From Varroa destructor (lineage: Eukaryota > Arthropoda > Arachnida > Mesostigmata > Varroidae), in the NCBI RefSeq assembly GCF_002443255.2, contig NW_019211456.1, forward strand, positions 20,259,557-20,323,556: a stretch of 64,000 nucleotides of DNA, written 5' to 3'. The notes below the pieces were generated by a model. That model was not told the DNA's origin. It did not search any database and saw only the letters and a program-made list of their open reading frames with translations. Shown one piece after another: positions 26,050-39,303 of the stretch. Within the stretch, counting starts at the first letter, position 1. Each line of letters opens with the position of its first letter. The position numbers and the translations under genes were made by a program.

Positions 26050-29000
26050 AAACGAAATGAGTCACTCGTTATATACGCCATTTGTACATCGGCGACGGTG
26101 AGACAAAAAAGTAAAATGATAGTTTCTGCTCGTTGTCCGCCGATGATTTAATTTTCTCGCTGAAACCTAATGATGTTCTCAAACTATTTAAATTCTTAAT
26201 AACGTAATACCATGCGTACAGTATGTAGTTGTGTTTGTCTAGCGTGAATATCGTCGCACTTCCGGTCCACGGAATCTTCTCACGGATATAACCTCACTGC
26301 ATCGAGGGCTATACAATTTTAGCTAGCAGGGAGTATTGGCGCCTAAACGTTTCAGCCCAATGCAAACAAACCGTTGCGTATATTGTTGATTAAACAGCTG
26401 CGACACAATGACAGATGTTAGATAATTGTACGCTTCAATTTGTCGTTCGTCGTTGCAATTGGACTAGATAAAGCGGCTAAAAAAAAAGCAGCAATACCGA
26501 GATTTTTCAATATTACAAATTATGTAGCATTCATATAACTTTCTATGGAATTTAGAATAGCTAAGTGCAGGAACGACGGGTTATCTTCCGTTAATGGAAC
26601 TAGAGTTGTCTTCCGTTTCGTTGCTTAATGTTTGCGTTGTTTGCGTCGTGGCCGCAATAGCACCTGTATTCCTGGGCTAACCATTCGAATTCGTACACAA
26701 ATGCAAGAAAAAAACGCCTATGTGCTTACCTCTAGACACATAAAAAATATTATTAAATCAGTGCCTGCATTTAATCTAACTCAGTGCAAACTGTGGAATA
26801 CATTGGCGCATAACGCCATTTTACTTACAAGACTGATTTTCGTTTGAGTAGTTGATTATTCGGCCGTTTGGATGATGCTACAGCTGGTAAAGAAATACTT
26901 GTAAAAAGAGATCGCAACAAACTTGTAGGCCGTGATTATAATTTTAACATTTAACAATTTTATAACACAGAATTTAATGACATAAATTTAAGTGGTAGCT
27001 AATTTTGTAATTCTCACACAAATCACACATTTACAGATTCACTGCTTTGGGGCCACCTTACCATTCCTGTATTTCCTCTTCTTTGTTGATTTACTTTCAG
27101 GTTATGATATGATTTTTGCGGTCAACTAGAACGCAAAAAGCCAAACAAATCACATAACTAAACGGCAAATTGTCCACAAACAGGGAAAATAAACTCCTCT
27201 AAATTTGTCCATTCCCAGCGATGTCCTGCTGTTGAAAGGTGTTAAGAAATTGCTAAGAAATCAGTCGCAAATTTATACTGGACAATGATAGACTGGCGTA
27301 CACGTACGAATCGTTACGAAGTATATGCACTGGCACCTTGGCTGTATTTGCAGTATTACACGTTCTTCGCGCGTTCGGTATCTGAAGCGACGCACTGCTG
27401 CGAGGTCAGACTGACTAGATCATTCATATCACCGAGCGTTCACAGGCCCCGTACAAGTCAGAATATCCCTACGGCAGACTCTAAACATCTTCAAATGAAG
27501 GCTTATTTAAGTACATGTTTCAACGCAACTGTACTAGCTATCTGAGATCCGAAGCGATTCCCACGGCCATTGAATGAACCGGCTTACGAGAGCCTGCGTG
27601 GTCATTTTCACCTGGTTGCTCTGACTCTGCCCCTGCCCCGCTCCTTGCCCACGTAGTCCGGTTCATGCGATGGCAACACTAAGCGGATTCATCTGTTTGC
27701 CCTCTATGCTTAGGGTAACAGGCAGCACCAAGGGCAAGTAAGTGTAAAGACGAGCGACTGAGCCAAATACAAACAAACTAACGCAAACTAACCGCCCAAC
27801 TTCACGTCCATGGCTAAGAATAACGTAACATAGATAATAACAATAATAATAACAACAACAGTAATAGGCAATGAACAACTAGCGGCGTGTAGAAAGCAAA
27901 GGATAGGCATGGCTTGATCGAGGGATGGCTGAGATGAACAGCGATAAAAGCAGATGCAACTTGTAAGCTATTGACTAGCCACATCGTCTACGATTACGGA
28001 GTCCGCTGTTCGACGTGACTCTTTCTCTTCCGCCATAGACAAACTATATATATCTACTTGCTCCAGAGTGTGCTGTCGTTGCTTATTGGCACATAGCAAT
28101 TCTGTAGACAGGTCCGAGCACACCCTAAGCTAGATCGGGAGAATAAAACTGGGCAAGGGAGTACACTAGGTGCCATTATCCGTTGCAACTGTTGTCCGTC
28201 TTTAAGAGAAACTGCTCCACGCACACCGAAAGGCAGAGGACTCTGGCTGCCTAGCGTTGCTTCGGCTACATGGTCGCGAACGGGAATGTTGGTTTGCGGC
28301 TTCCACACAAGATCCTTCTGGAGATCTGATCCATCCGACTGAAGGTGCTAGTCTGCTGCTCATCCCCCCGCTGCTCGGCTGGTAATTGATTGTAGCGACT
28401 TCAATCTCTGATTGACCGAGGGCCGGTACAAAAAGGAGTTTCGAGCTGCACTATGAGACCGAGCGTGTATTGGTGTAGATGTACGACGGCTGCCAGGCGA
28501 TGCTTTGATGTCGGAACAACAGCACTGAAAAAGTGCACAACAGCGAAGCAGATTTGCCTCAGCAGATTGTGATGCGTATTGACACATAGGTACGGGTCTG
28601 GCTGATCATCAAAGTTTTTTTGAACGCGTTTTTTTAAAGCCACAGAATACAACAGGCAAGCCCTGCTAAGACGACGCATATGTAAGAAAACAAAGAGCCA
28701 ATGATTATCATCTATCGAAAGTTTTATATACGCATTACGTCTTTACGCTTACATTTTACATGACGTTAGCCTATTCTCGTTTTAGAGATTCGCTTTTAGT
28801 GTCTTCTATGGGCGGTAGCTTCAACGATTACCACAAATGAATGAAGGCGGCCTAATATTATAAAGTTCTAGTAAAATGTAATGTTTATGATTTTACATTT
28901 GAGTAGCAGTAAAAGGCCTACAGTTGCTAGTGGCTGCCGTTTGCAACTAAATTTCAATACACTTGTGCCTCATTTTGGACAAGCGTGCGTACTACGCACT

Positions 29001-29190
29001 TTCACAATTATGAGGACTTACTAAATGCCGTACATAATAGTGGATAACCTGTTGATTTATCCTATTTGATTTGATATGTCACCTTTTGAGAAACACTTAT
29101 CACCCAACTACCGCGTGTAACTTTTCAAACATCTAACCAAGACCGAATTCACTGTTCAAGCGCGTTATTATATAGTTTATTTTTCACGCT
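26050..29190. other. Stretch without a supported gene
   Basis: Frames of 60-92 codons occur at 27285-27545 (+), 28054-28308 (-) and 28401-28679 (-). The patch from about 28050 to 28600 is GC-richer than its surroundings. None shows a domain or a convincing splice partner. A regulatory region or untranslated exon could explain the GC-richer patch. Confidence 0.4.
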
Positions 29191-29192
29191 AT

Positions 29193-29794
29193 TTATAGCA
29201 CTGAGAGAATTTTCTTCGAAGAAATATGTTGTACCGGTCGAATTTCAATAGTTTCAATAGATCGAAAAAATAAAGTTCTAATTTCTCTAATTCCTATTAG
29301 AGTATTTGTGTTTTTCTGCGTAACGAGTAGGCCATTATCCTGCACAACAACAGAAGTACCTCGTTTCTCGAGATTTTTTTTCTCGATTTCGACGCCGGCT
29401 ACAAAGCTTTGTGAACAAGAATTCGTTTTTTTGTGGCTAGCTGTGGATGGGGATGTTATTGAGGCTTTCCCTGGCCGTATGAAGGGATAGGACACTGGTC
29501 GTAGGGGAAAGACATTGTCTCCTGGCAAAACTACTCTGACGACAATTTGATGTCGCGCCCAGCTGTCGTTTCGAAGTCAGCATCAGAGGAACGGAGTTGG
29601 ACTCGGTTGATTGTTTCAAGGGGTCGGGGACGAACCTGTTTCTGTGAGGTGCCTCTAACCGCCCCCGTATGAAGGAGACGGCGACGGTCGAATGTTAACG
29701 TTTGGCTCGTAAAGCATCTTCCGTGACTCCATTTCTCGTGCAGAGGTAAGTGATCGTTTGATACCACGAATTCGCTCGCATCGGGGTAAATCAA
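29193..29794 (-). other. Unrecognised coding-like block on the minus strand, frame changes near 29530
   Basis: The frame 29531-29794 (87 codons) is followed immediately by 29193-29528 (about 111 codons, entered from upstream through SWARHQIVVRVVLPGD) in a different frame. Together they keep about 600 bases open on one strand. The second part is Ser/Thr-rich and then turns charged (VEIEKKNLEKRGTSVVVQDN). The pattern suits two exons, a frameshifted relic of a mobile element, or chance. No domain is recognised. Confidence 0.25.
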
Positions 29795-30446
29795 AGATCG
29801 TTTAAGACGGACATCATGTTAGGTACACCGTCTTTGTAAGGTAATATTTGTAACAGCAAAAGAAAGAATAAACATTTTAAGACTGAAAATAATTGTGTAT
29901 GTATGCATGGTCAGGCAGGTTGTCAGAAGTTAAATGATTTATAAGGTATGTAGCCTTGGCTGCGGTTTCGCTTCCCTGATTTGTTTGTCTGAAATGAATT
30001 GCACGATCCTAGGATACGTTTTCGGTTAAAGGCTTGTTTGCAAGCATCGCTCCCCTTACAAGTGCATCACGCTGCAGGTCTTCAGGCCAGTAAAACTGAC
30101 AGGAGGGCCTACTTTTGTGGTTTTAACATAGCTTTATTTAACGGGCTGTGGAGTTATGCAATATTGGAAAAGCTACCATATTCAGGCCTCAATTGTCTTA
30201 ATGAATTGCGTAATCAGCGGGTTTTTTTTTATTTTCGGATATTTTCGGAAACATCTAGATGTTGATAGTATAATGGAAGTGAACTGAAATGACTTTATAC
30301 TTAAATATGTACAATGTGTGTCAACAGAGCAAGATTTGCAGGTAATTTTTTCTATGAAACTGCAACTATCTGATAATATTGATAGTACAACTATCAGATA
30401 CCTTTTTCAGACAAACATTTATGTCAGTTTCCATGACTAAATACGG

Positions 30447-30514
30447 ATATATATATATATACATATATATATATGTGTATATATATATATATACATACAT
30501 ATATATATATATAT
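30447..30514. repeat. (TA)n microsatellite with interruptions
   Basis: Alternating TA/AT interrupted by single C or G bases (TACATATA, TATGTGTAT). It is a typical animal dinucleotide repeat in non-coding DNA. Confidence 0.9.
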
Positions 30515-32298
30515 GAATCCAAAGCTTGATCTTCTTTAACTTACATCTATTCTTACACCCTTTAGCCCATACTATTGTTCAGCTGTAGACAAGGACATAC
30601 GCTAACTTCAGATTTAGTGTTATCGTTTGTTACCAGTAACATTTGTTAGCAGTTATTTTACTATTTAAGTTAAAAAAGAAACATAGAATGACTGAAGATT
30701 AGGCTATTGCTCAAATAATGACTTAACTAGCTATTTGTCTACAAATCGACTAGTTAAATAACTGGATAGATAGTTGTTTTAGAAAAAAAAAACTGTGTAG
30801 AATAAACGAGTCCCATTGTCACAGGCAGTTTGTCAATGGCTCGCGATTTGGTAACCATACGAAAAGAGAGGGCCCCGTCTACTGTTTCACTCCAATTATC
30901 AAAATAATGATGTTACTTTATCGTCGACAATCATACCTTTCCATTATCGGATAAGATCTAACGCTGGATTGTAACAGTGATAAACGACGTTTTTGAGTAT
31001 AATATCATTTATCTTTGAACTCGAAGCAGTTATCAAGTAATGTATTGCTAACACGATTCACAGTAACCCGAATTGTATCCTTGAATTCGATTGGTCCATC
31101 ACTCAATAGTTTCTCATCTCAAACTATTGAAACTTAACGATCAAAAAGTATCGTAATCGAAACTTCTGATGTATAATAATATGTTCGTCTGGTATTGCGT
31201 TACTAGGAACTAGTCCATTCTCAGAATGTGGATAAACTCCAGTTAAATATTCCATATGTGTACAGCTACGATCGTATCTTATTGACAATGCTGCATCTTA
31301 GGTAGCCATAACTAGCTATCAATAGTTCTGGGGGTTAGAGTTTCAACCCTGAATGATGGCGGACCGAATGATGCTGCTGTTTTGTTCGGGAACCAATGCT
31401 GGCTCTCCCAGGATTGTATCCGATTTACTCGCCAGCTTAAATTGATACAATTCGGCCTTTGCTTGGTCTCACGTGTCAACTGCACCCAGTAGATTCTTAG
31501 CAGTAGATTTATAGCGATTGGACTTGACCTAGATCGCTCCCATTAATGCCGAATGCATACAATATCCAGCGAACATCGAGCAATGATTCCTGCGACACGA
31601 GGCCTTCCCATTGTAGCAGACTTCTAAAAAAATTCATGGCCAGACGATCGCAGCCAGTCTCAGACAAGAGTAATTTATGATTCAATTATTAGCACGTTTA
31701 AGTATACGAAAATAAAGTTCGGCGTGGGTAGGTATAACGCGAACCTCACACTAACTCTCATTATTTGAGTTATCATATATGCACGGTGATATAGTGTGAT
31801 TTTAATGTAACGTAAGCTGCTAAACAGCTGAGCATCTTACGCTTTACGAATCACTAATTTGGGCACATGTGTGCATGTTATTGAAGTTTAGAGAACTGGG
31901 ATGACAACAATAGCTATTGCTATTGTCTTTGTTGCTGTCGTTAGTTAGATAGCGAATCTAATAACCCGATCTCGTCTCTCCCCCACGCGTATGTTACCGT
32001 GTATGAGTCAGTCTCTAAGAAAGTCTGCCGGTAGGTGACTCCAGCTCAAGGAGCGACTCCAACTCCAGTGAGCATCGGCAAGCTCCTCCTCTCCGCTGGC
32101 AGCGTTCTCCTTTCTCCTGGCTCCGCCCCGAAGGACCGCGCTGTGAAGCTACCACGTCCCCAGTTGGTCCCGTACACTTGTTGGAAACGGAAAAGCAGGC
32201 CAAGACAGTCTGCTTCCAGCTTTCCAGCAACTTCATCCTTTTTTAATTATTGTACCTGCTGGAGGATACAAATGTACGAAGCTGAACTTACATTCTAG

Positions 32299-32504
32299 TG
32301 GAAGCACATTATCGAGAAGAGTTTGATTCGTATAGTTACGGCCTGTCGAAAAGATTTTCGGCAAGCACTCGGCGACAAATCGAAAACGGAGCACTTAAGC
32401 AGATGCTCGTACAAAGAGAACCTATTAAGAAATTGCTGAGTACCTGTGAAGGCGCTTACGTGAATCGTGTCGAGTCAAGATCGTCATACATAGAACAGTT
32501 TTGA
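32299..32504 (+). other. Orphan open block, possible exon
   Basis: Following TTCTAG at 32293-32298, which could be an acceptor, a 68-codon frame runs to TGA at 32502-32504. It begins EAHYREEFDSYSYGLSKRFS and ends SSYIEQF. Its codons and charged, mixed residues look coding, but it has no ATG, no recognised domain and a poor pyrimidine tract before it. A GC-rich open block at 32035-32295 lies directly upstream in another context. Confidence 0.2.
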
Positions 32505-32593
32505 GTCGAATTTATCAAATATTGGATCCAGCATTTTCACAGAAAAAAAGCAATTTTGTTTTGGTGGACAGTTTTTTGCGTACTGTTTTGCCT

Positions 32594-32607
32594 CCCCCCC
32601 CCCCCCC
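32594..32607. repeat. C14 homopolymer
   Basis: Fourteen consecutive C residues. It is notable in an AT-rich window, prone to sequencing error and able to form an i-motif or, on the other strand, G-quadruplex-type structures. Confidence 0.9.
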
Positions 32608-35220
32608 AAGGATTGCAGTGAAGTTATCCTTTTGAACTTAGTTCTATGAAGAAATGCCTGAAAACTTAATTGTGACGAATATTATCAAACCACCAAATAA
32701 CGCGTGGTTAGCGTACTGCATACAACAGCGGGCTGTAAAGAAAACGGAGATGCTTTGCCCAGAGTGGCAAGTGTAGGTAGGTGGTGTCCATGTATACAGC
32801 TAAAGTGCCAAGAGGCTGTCCTACAGCCTACGTAGACGTGACTGGGGCAACAAGGGGGCGTCGGAGATGGCATCACACAGTTCTGGCAGCACCTGGGCAG
32901 TTCATTATGAGGACTCCACACGTTACGGAGTAGGAAACTACTGTCTGCGTAGTCTGATCGTAGTAAGTTTTCTCCTCATTGTCACGGCTACACCTCAAGA
33001 TTCGCCTCAGAATGAAAAAACATCTCATTGGTGAGTTAGAGTAACGAGAGCGGTGTTGATAGCCTTAGTAGGAATGCGGACCCTATGCGTATCTTGCCGT
33101 GAATACAAAGCCTTCTTTTGTCTAGAGTTTACTGCTGTTGTTTACATATGTCAACGTCTATGTTGCAAAAAGATTTTCTTGCATATTGGGTGTAACGAAA
33201 TTCTGACGTACTAAATAAGATGAATAGAAGGTAGCCTAAAATTTCATTAAAGCATTTTGGTTGGACTCGTGGTTTGTCTCTTCTGACCTTATTATTGTTT
33301 TAATACAGTTTAAATGAAAATAAGGGGTGATAATTCGTAGATTTAGAATGTGATATCAGTAAAAAAGCGATAAGAATCAGGTCTAAGAAATTTGACGGGC
33401 TCGCTAAACAACAGAGCCCTGTGCACTTCGTCCACTAAACCGAAACGTATAGACAATCGCCTGCTAGCGCGCTACAGAAAATATGGCTTTTCTGAAACAT
33501 ATTCATTGTTACAACACTGCACCTTTGCCTTGAGAAAAAGATAATAAACAGTCTGCCGCATCTTTGAATAACGAATCTACCGTACGCCTGATTTCTTTCC
33601 GACCTCCTGTAGAGATCAAGAGAACTTTTCATGGTAGATGTGAGCAATATCTGAACTCGTGATATCGGTCGTCGACAAGACTATGGCATTACTATCCGTT
33701 GCCAAAGGAAAACGACCACTAACGTTGCTAGAGTCTACTATTCAATAGCTCTTCTCTTCTCTTTCTAAAAACAGTGTATTTCCACTTCTACTTAATTCGA
33801 GAACACAGAGGAGATATCGACAATCATTATGAGAAGACAGTTATTTCCACGAAGATATTCGTTTGCCGCATCGAAAACCTGATACTAAAATTAGCTGTAA
33901 ACTGTTGTGTGAGTTCATCTGCAGCAGCTGACGTGATAAAGTGAAGATTGTCTTCAAAGAACCTTTCAAAGAAACATAATATCTGAGAGCTAGGGCTTCA
34001 GTAAATAATATCGATAAGTATAATTAAAAGTAAAGAAGCCGCTGACAAGCTAGGGCCGAACAAACGTTATTACGAAATAGCACCATCACTCACGAGTAGG
34101 GACCAACGGGGTCCTCGAATAGAATTCGGTCGCCTAAAATTTGCGCTGTTCAATCTGACGATAAACAACTTTGCTATGTCGGTTCGTTCTATCCAATGTC
34201 AACAGAATGACCAAACACAAGTATTTTATCTGCACTATCCAATGCGTCCAGATTTCTTTTTTATGGAACCTCCTTAAAAATTGGTGAGAATTTTTGTATC
34301 GATTGAGCCTTAGGCCAGTATCATCTCCACTAAATGATCTGCTTACTGAACGCAACAGGCGCTTTATCGCCTCATGACGCCTACATTAAGTAGGTAACTA
34401 ACTGCATAACTAATTCTGCTATCAGACCAATTAACTTATTTTCCGCATACACCGCTTCTAAAGCCCTATCTGGCTGATACTGCCATGATGGGGTTATATG
34501 ACAGGACTCAAAGGTCGATCATGCTACCTTTAGAAAGGCACCCGTTCGAGATGCAACTTGGAGGCTAAAAATGTATTCCGAAACTCGAAAAATGCCAAAG
34601 TAAGCCTTTAGTCGATAGTGTAGTTGCCTTCCACATGTTGGCACTAAGGAAGGCGCTGCATTTACATTACCATTACAGATATGTAGCATCAAATAGGCAA
34701 TAATAAGAAAGTAACCAGTGCTCTAAGTCGATTCCTTTTGCTAACACAGATGGCAACAGTTTCGTCAATGTTGATAACGGCAACATCGATATCCAACGCG
34801 AAACGTGACCTTGAAATATAACAAATACCACGGACAGATAGGTTGATCAAAGCTACTTCAATATCTATTTACCGGGGAAGATCTTTGTTTTATTCGAAAT
34901 TTTTCTGGTTTCAAATATAACTGTAATCTGCGTTCTTAATAGCTCTGTGTTGCGGTACTAATAACGTAAAGGCGATAACATACAGCAAGCAAGTGTATCT
35001 ATGTTAAGTCTCCTGTTAAAAAGGCGAGCCTCGAACGCTCATCTTCATACTCTGTTGTCATACAGTTTTCACATTTACGAATACAAAGATTATTTAGCCT
35101 GCAGGAACCTTCCAGTTCGGCGAAGCACAAGGAAACTGCACACAGAGTGCCTTGCAATTATATTTCCATAGTCCTGCACACCTCATTCCTCTCCAAACTT
35201 GTTTTTGCCTTCGATAAGTC

Positions 35221-35246
35221 TATATATATGTATATATATATATATA
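35221..35246. repeat. (TA)n microsatellite
   Basis: Twenty-six bases of alternating TA with one G interruption, directly before the two-strand open block at 35253-35646. Confidence 0.85.
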
Positions 35247-35252
35247 CCAACG

Positions 35253-35646
35253 TTATCTTATATTGTTTAACATATGGGTAACTTCGGAAAGTTCCATGCA
35301 GTTTAAAGTAGTACTAGGGAGCAAATGTGTTAGTCTATTGCATTCGGAAATACATAGACTTTTTATAGACATAGGAAATACAGATATACGCGAAGTCTGT
35401 CGCATTGGAGAAAAACAGCTGAATGGCGTTCGATTATATTTTAATATAAAATGGTACAGTAACTGTATGGAGTCGAGGCACGTGCGGATTGAGCTGCTAC
35501 GCTCAGTGCTTTCTGTGTTCCGTATCTCCTCTATATATGTAGATACGGTTCTTTGGTCGATAGGGTTAGTGTCATTTCTCGATACGTACATCTATCGACG
35601 AATTTCATCGAAAGAACACTTCGTGTGCTATCGAAGTTACCGGTGA
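35253..35646 (+). other. Block open on both strands (unrecognised)
   Basis: The plus strand is open for 127 codons (35263-35646; first ATG at codon 12) and the minus strand for 112 codons over nearly the same bases (35253-35591). Neither translation shows a domain or signal peptide I recognise, and neither has clear splice sites. Long two-strand openness is rare in DNA this AT-rich, so it is recorded, but a chance origin remains likely. Confidence 0.15.
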
Positions 35647-35889
35647 ATCCGCTTATCCTTGCTTTGAGTCTTTGAGGTTCAAGAGCCTTTTTTAGATGCG
35701 CACATTCACCTTGTTGTTTGAATTTAGCATTGTAATTCTCTGAGAATTATCACTTACGTGACAATATGGCCGGCGCACTCTCCCGTGACTGCGGCACAGT
35801 TATTGTTATGCGCATTTTTTAGCTTTTTCTCTTAAAATGTGGGCATAAAATGTTAAATCCTAAACGTTTCCAGTGATTTTTTTTCTTTT

Positions 35890-36233
35890 AATCCGATGAG
35901 GGTTAGCTCAGCTGTACAAGCGGAGCGCCTGCTCGACCGCGTCCAGCACGAATACAATCGGTGATATGTATTTGTGTATGGGAGGGTACTATGAGAGAGT
36001 AGTCTTTTACAAAGGCTGAAAGCTCTCAGCACCAATCGATACCCCAAATTAGGCGACACTGCCTGTGGCATCATGGATAACAATGTCGCATATTTTACAA
36101 GTAACGACCTATATGGTCCAGGCTGGTAATTGGAACCTAAGCTAAATCTATTGCATCTCAGCCGGGAATTAAATCCTAGACCTCATTGATGTGTATCCGG
36201 CAGTTCGCTGACCTTGCCACCGCGGTAAAAAGC
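35890..36233. mobile_element. tRNA-derived SINE-like sequences in inverted orientation
   Basis: On the minus strand from about 36233, TGGCAAGGTCAGCG resembles a degenerate tRNA A box. The stretch GATTTAATTCCCGG near 36170 matches the B-box pattern GGTTCGATTCCCGG at 11 of 14 positions. On the plus strand, TTAGCTCAGCTGTACAAGCG near 35898 resembles another A box followed by a weaker B box (GCACGAATAC). Neither folds as a complete functional tRNA by eye. Two tRNA-derived heads facing each other suggest diverged SINE copies. Confidence 0.4.
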
Positions 36234-37486
36234 TTTCATAAAATTTGTTTTGAGCAGGTCGCTAAAACTCGAAGAGATAAAGACAAACAATAGCTCAAAG
36301 AGCTTTAAGGGACCATTTTCTCAGGTTTTGTCAAAAATTCTTGTGATCAATGCCGCTTAGAATTTTCGGAAACACGAGTTCGTAATGGCGGCTTCATGTT
36401 CCTAACTAGTCTGTGAGGTTCTTATTAATCATGAGCCATTTGTGTTATCTATTTCATGTTTCTAAATAAGTTAATCCATACCTACGATTCTTTAGATATA
36501 AAAGAGTTTCAGTGTAGCGGTTAAAAAATAAAATTATTATTGCTTCTCTTTATAGGTTCGGTCGTCTTCTACTTGCGTGCACGTAATCTTAAAGTGCATA
36601 TTTAGTATTTTTCATTCCTGGAAGATCGGACTCGAAAATCTATGCAATGTTAACAGAAGGGAAGGCTTCAAGTGGACATTGTGTGCTCAGTCATTCTTGT
36701 AGTCGGGACTGAACGCAAGTACTCATGACCTGTATGAAGATTTTTTTGTTTAAGTAAATGGCTCTCGAAGACACTAGTTATAACAACATATACAATTCTA
36801 CTTCTTAAACGTTATTCCTATTTTTTCCATTAAGCCCTTGTTAAATATTTAGTTTTATTTATACCCTTAGGCTATTACATTCTGCTTAGGGTGTTATTCG
36901 CGTTTGCTGGTATCGGTATATATCATTGCACCACTTATCCCATTATCCCAAGCAAGAGTTTTGTGTAGATACTAGTTAAAACTAGGCTGGTCTAGTCTCA
37001 TATTGCTGCTAAATGCGAGCGATTCACAGATTTTCATAGATACATTCCTTAGTAGGTTTAAAAGTACCCCCAGGGACCAATTGCAAAGATCTAAGCTTGA
37101 GAGGCTGCTGATCTTAGCAGTAACTATAATAGAGACAAATGTTTGCCCAAAAATTTACTAGGAAGATTAACCAACTCTGAAAACAAATTGATGAAAACAA
37201 GAACGCTCGTATCACAGCGGCAGCTAGTAGCATCGGCGTGCTCACTTTTTTTCTTATTCACGGGATTATCTTGCTAGCCTCAGCCAGGCTGTTATTTGCA
37301 ATAGTGATGCAATAGAGCCTTTTTTGTGGTGTTTGTAGTACCGAAGCTTTGTTGCAGCTGGTGCTTTTACTCATCTAATCTCACCTTACCACTCTAAGTG
37401 AATAACGAGCAGTAGACAGTAAAATTATTATTTTAAATGTACCTATGGGCGTATACAAGTAAATACTATTTGAACATATACATTAA

Positions 37487-37562
37487 CTACTTTTGGCTCA
37501 GGGTATACACTGCAGTTACGAGTGTCTCATGTTGTCTAGAGAGCCAGGTTCGTACCCAAGCA
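37487..37562 (+). mobile_element. tRNA-like head, possible SINE or tRNA pseudogene
   Basis: TTGGCTCAGGGTATACACTG resembles an A box. It is followed about 45 bases later by CCAGGTTCGTACCCAAGC, a good B-box match. The spacing is close to that of a tRNA gene, but I cannot build a clean acceptor stem or cloverleaf, so a SINE head or pseudogene is more likely than a working tRNA. Confidence 0.35.
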
Positions 37563-37922
37563 TAGACAAACTTCGTCTCGTGCTGGAATTAGCTGTTTGT
37601 CTGATAGAACTATGCCTGCCGACGACACTGGGCGTAAAACTCGAAATATAAAGGATATTGTCTAGAGAGCACTCGTTATCAGGGTCAAAAAATGTTTATA
37701 TTCGAAACCTCTGAACCGACCCAAGATAGAACACGCTTATAAAAACGTGCTTTTATTCCAAGCACACGAGTTCATATCGCTTGAAACAAACCTTCTTAGC
37801 AAACGGGACAACAATATTTGGTCGAAGCAGTAAAGTGTGACAACAAATCGCCATAATCGGAATTACCTAACTGTAAGCACCTTATGTCGTTTTGGTAAGA
37901 CTAAAAGTCATCTGTGCAGGCA

Positions 37923-37937
37923 TGTGTGTGTGTGTAT

Positions 37938-37984
<47 letters not shown>
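37923..37984. repeat. (TG)n followed by (GA)n microsatellite
   Basis: A short TG run is followed at 37940-37984 by an uninterrupted GA run of about 22 units. The same repeat type borders the assembly gap at 44871. Confidence 0.95.
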
Positions 37985-37985
<1 letters not shown>

Positions 37986-39303
37986 AAGCGAGAGCGAAAG
38001 TTTGCGCCAAATACGTCGTGAAGTAACAAAACTATTAGAGAGTTCAACTTATCTCAAGTTTAGACGAAATACAGCAAGAAGCACATATGCATAACGATGT
38101 TTTTTGCAAGACTTGTTACCTAAGATTAACCGCCAGTGTTCTCTGATACCGACCAGATAAGGTAGACAATTGAGAAAACACGCCTCGAACATTTATCGTT
38201 CGATATCATTGGCCCACTAGCCTAATGAAGCAATTTACGGGACGATGTTTTTGGCGTGGTGCCATATTCAAGGTCAAGGATCAAACGCCTTTTTCACAGA
38301 AGCGACTGACGGGTGACCCAGACATCCCTTTTGGGTAGGTTGTAGCCTCGAGAGGCTTCTAGCTGCGTCGTATGCTTGTTACTTCTTCCAGTCATGATCA
38401 CGAGGGAAGAAGATCAGGGGCGAGTGACGATTGATTGTGAACGAGTCTTTTCTTTAGAGAAAGGCGCACAATCGAAAGTGCTTATATCTTATTTCTTTTC
38501 GAACTAATGCCTATGCTGGCTAATCTGCTAGTTGTTGTTTTTACGTTGTTATAAGCACACATCCTTCACGGACACTAGATAATAGGATATTAAGGAAGGA
38601 AGCATTTTCTATCAGCCTTAAAAACAGGCTCTCTTTGTAGCTATCCATCCGCCGGGTGGGCACATCATTGTATGGCAAAAACTGAAAAAGGGCACCTAAT
38701 TCGCTGTTCAACGATTGTCTTCAATATACGTCCTGCCTCATACTGTCCCTAAGCCCGTTTGACAAAAGAAATTATTACAGCATATATTGACGTCCATTTT
38801 CTGTATCCAAATGGCCTCTTTGTATTTTAAATGTTGTCCATCGACCTTATTTGATATATATATGTGTGTGTGTACAATATGTTGTATTATTATGTATCAC
38901 ACCATTATGAAACTTCGATAGTCATTTTATTCGATACGTGGATATACCTGAATAAGCTGCCGCGTATTTAGCCCCAGGCTAGCTGTTTACCACAGCTATA
39001 AGAAATATGCCATTCGCTTCCTGTTATACAGTGGGTCTTCGAAAGTCGAAAAATTGCTTCTTTCACCTCAGCGTTGCTATTTGTGTCACATCCTCTTTGT
39101 ACTTCAACGTAATCCGGTCGTTGGATATCTCCATGTGTCAGAGCCGCTAGTTGACACGTGGTCGGTCAAATAACCCCTACTACTGTATCCTTTTTCGGTT
39201 CGAAGTTTTCACATAGCTCAATGCAAACGACTCTCATGCAAAAACGAGGCGTCTCTGCATGAATCAGTAGATATATACACAAGCGGAATAGATGCTTCGT
39301 TCA

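Noticed and set aside
31330..31420. Possible tRNA-like B box on the minus strand (GGTTGAAACTC)
   Set aside because: No acceptable A box at the right spacing; the match is too weak.
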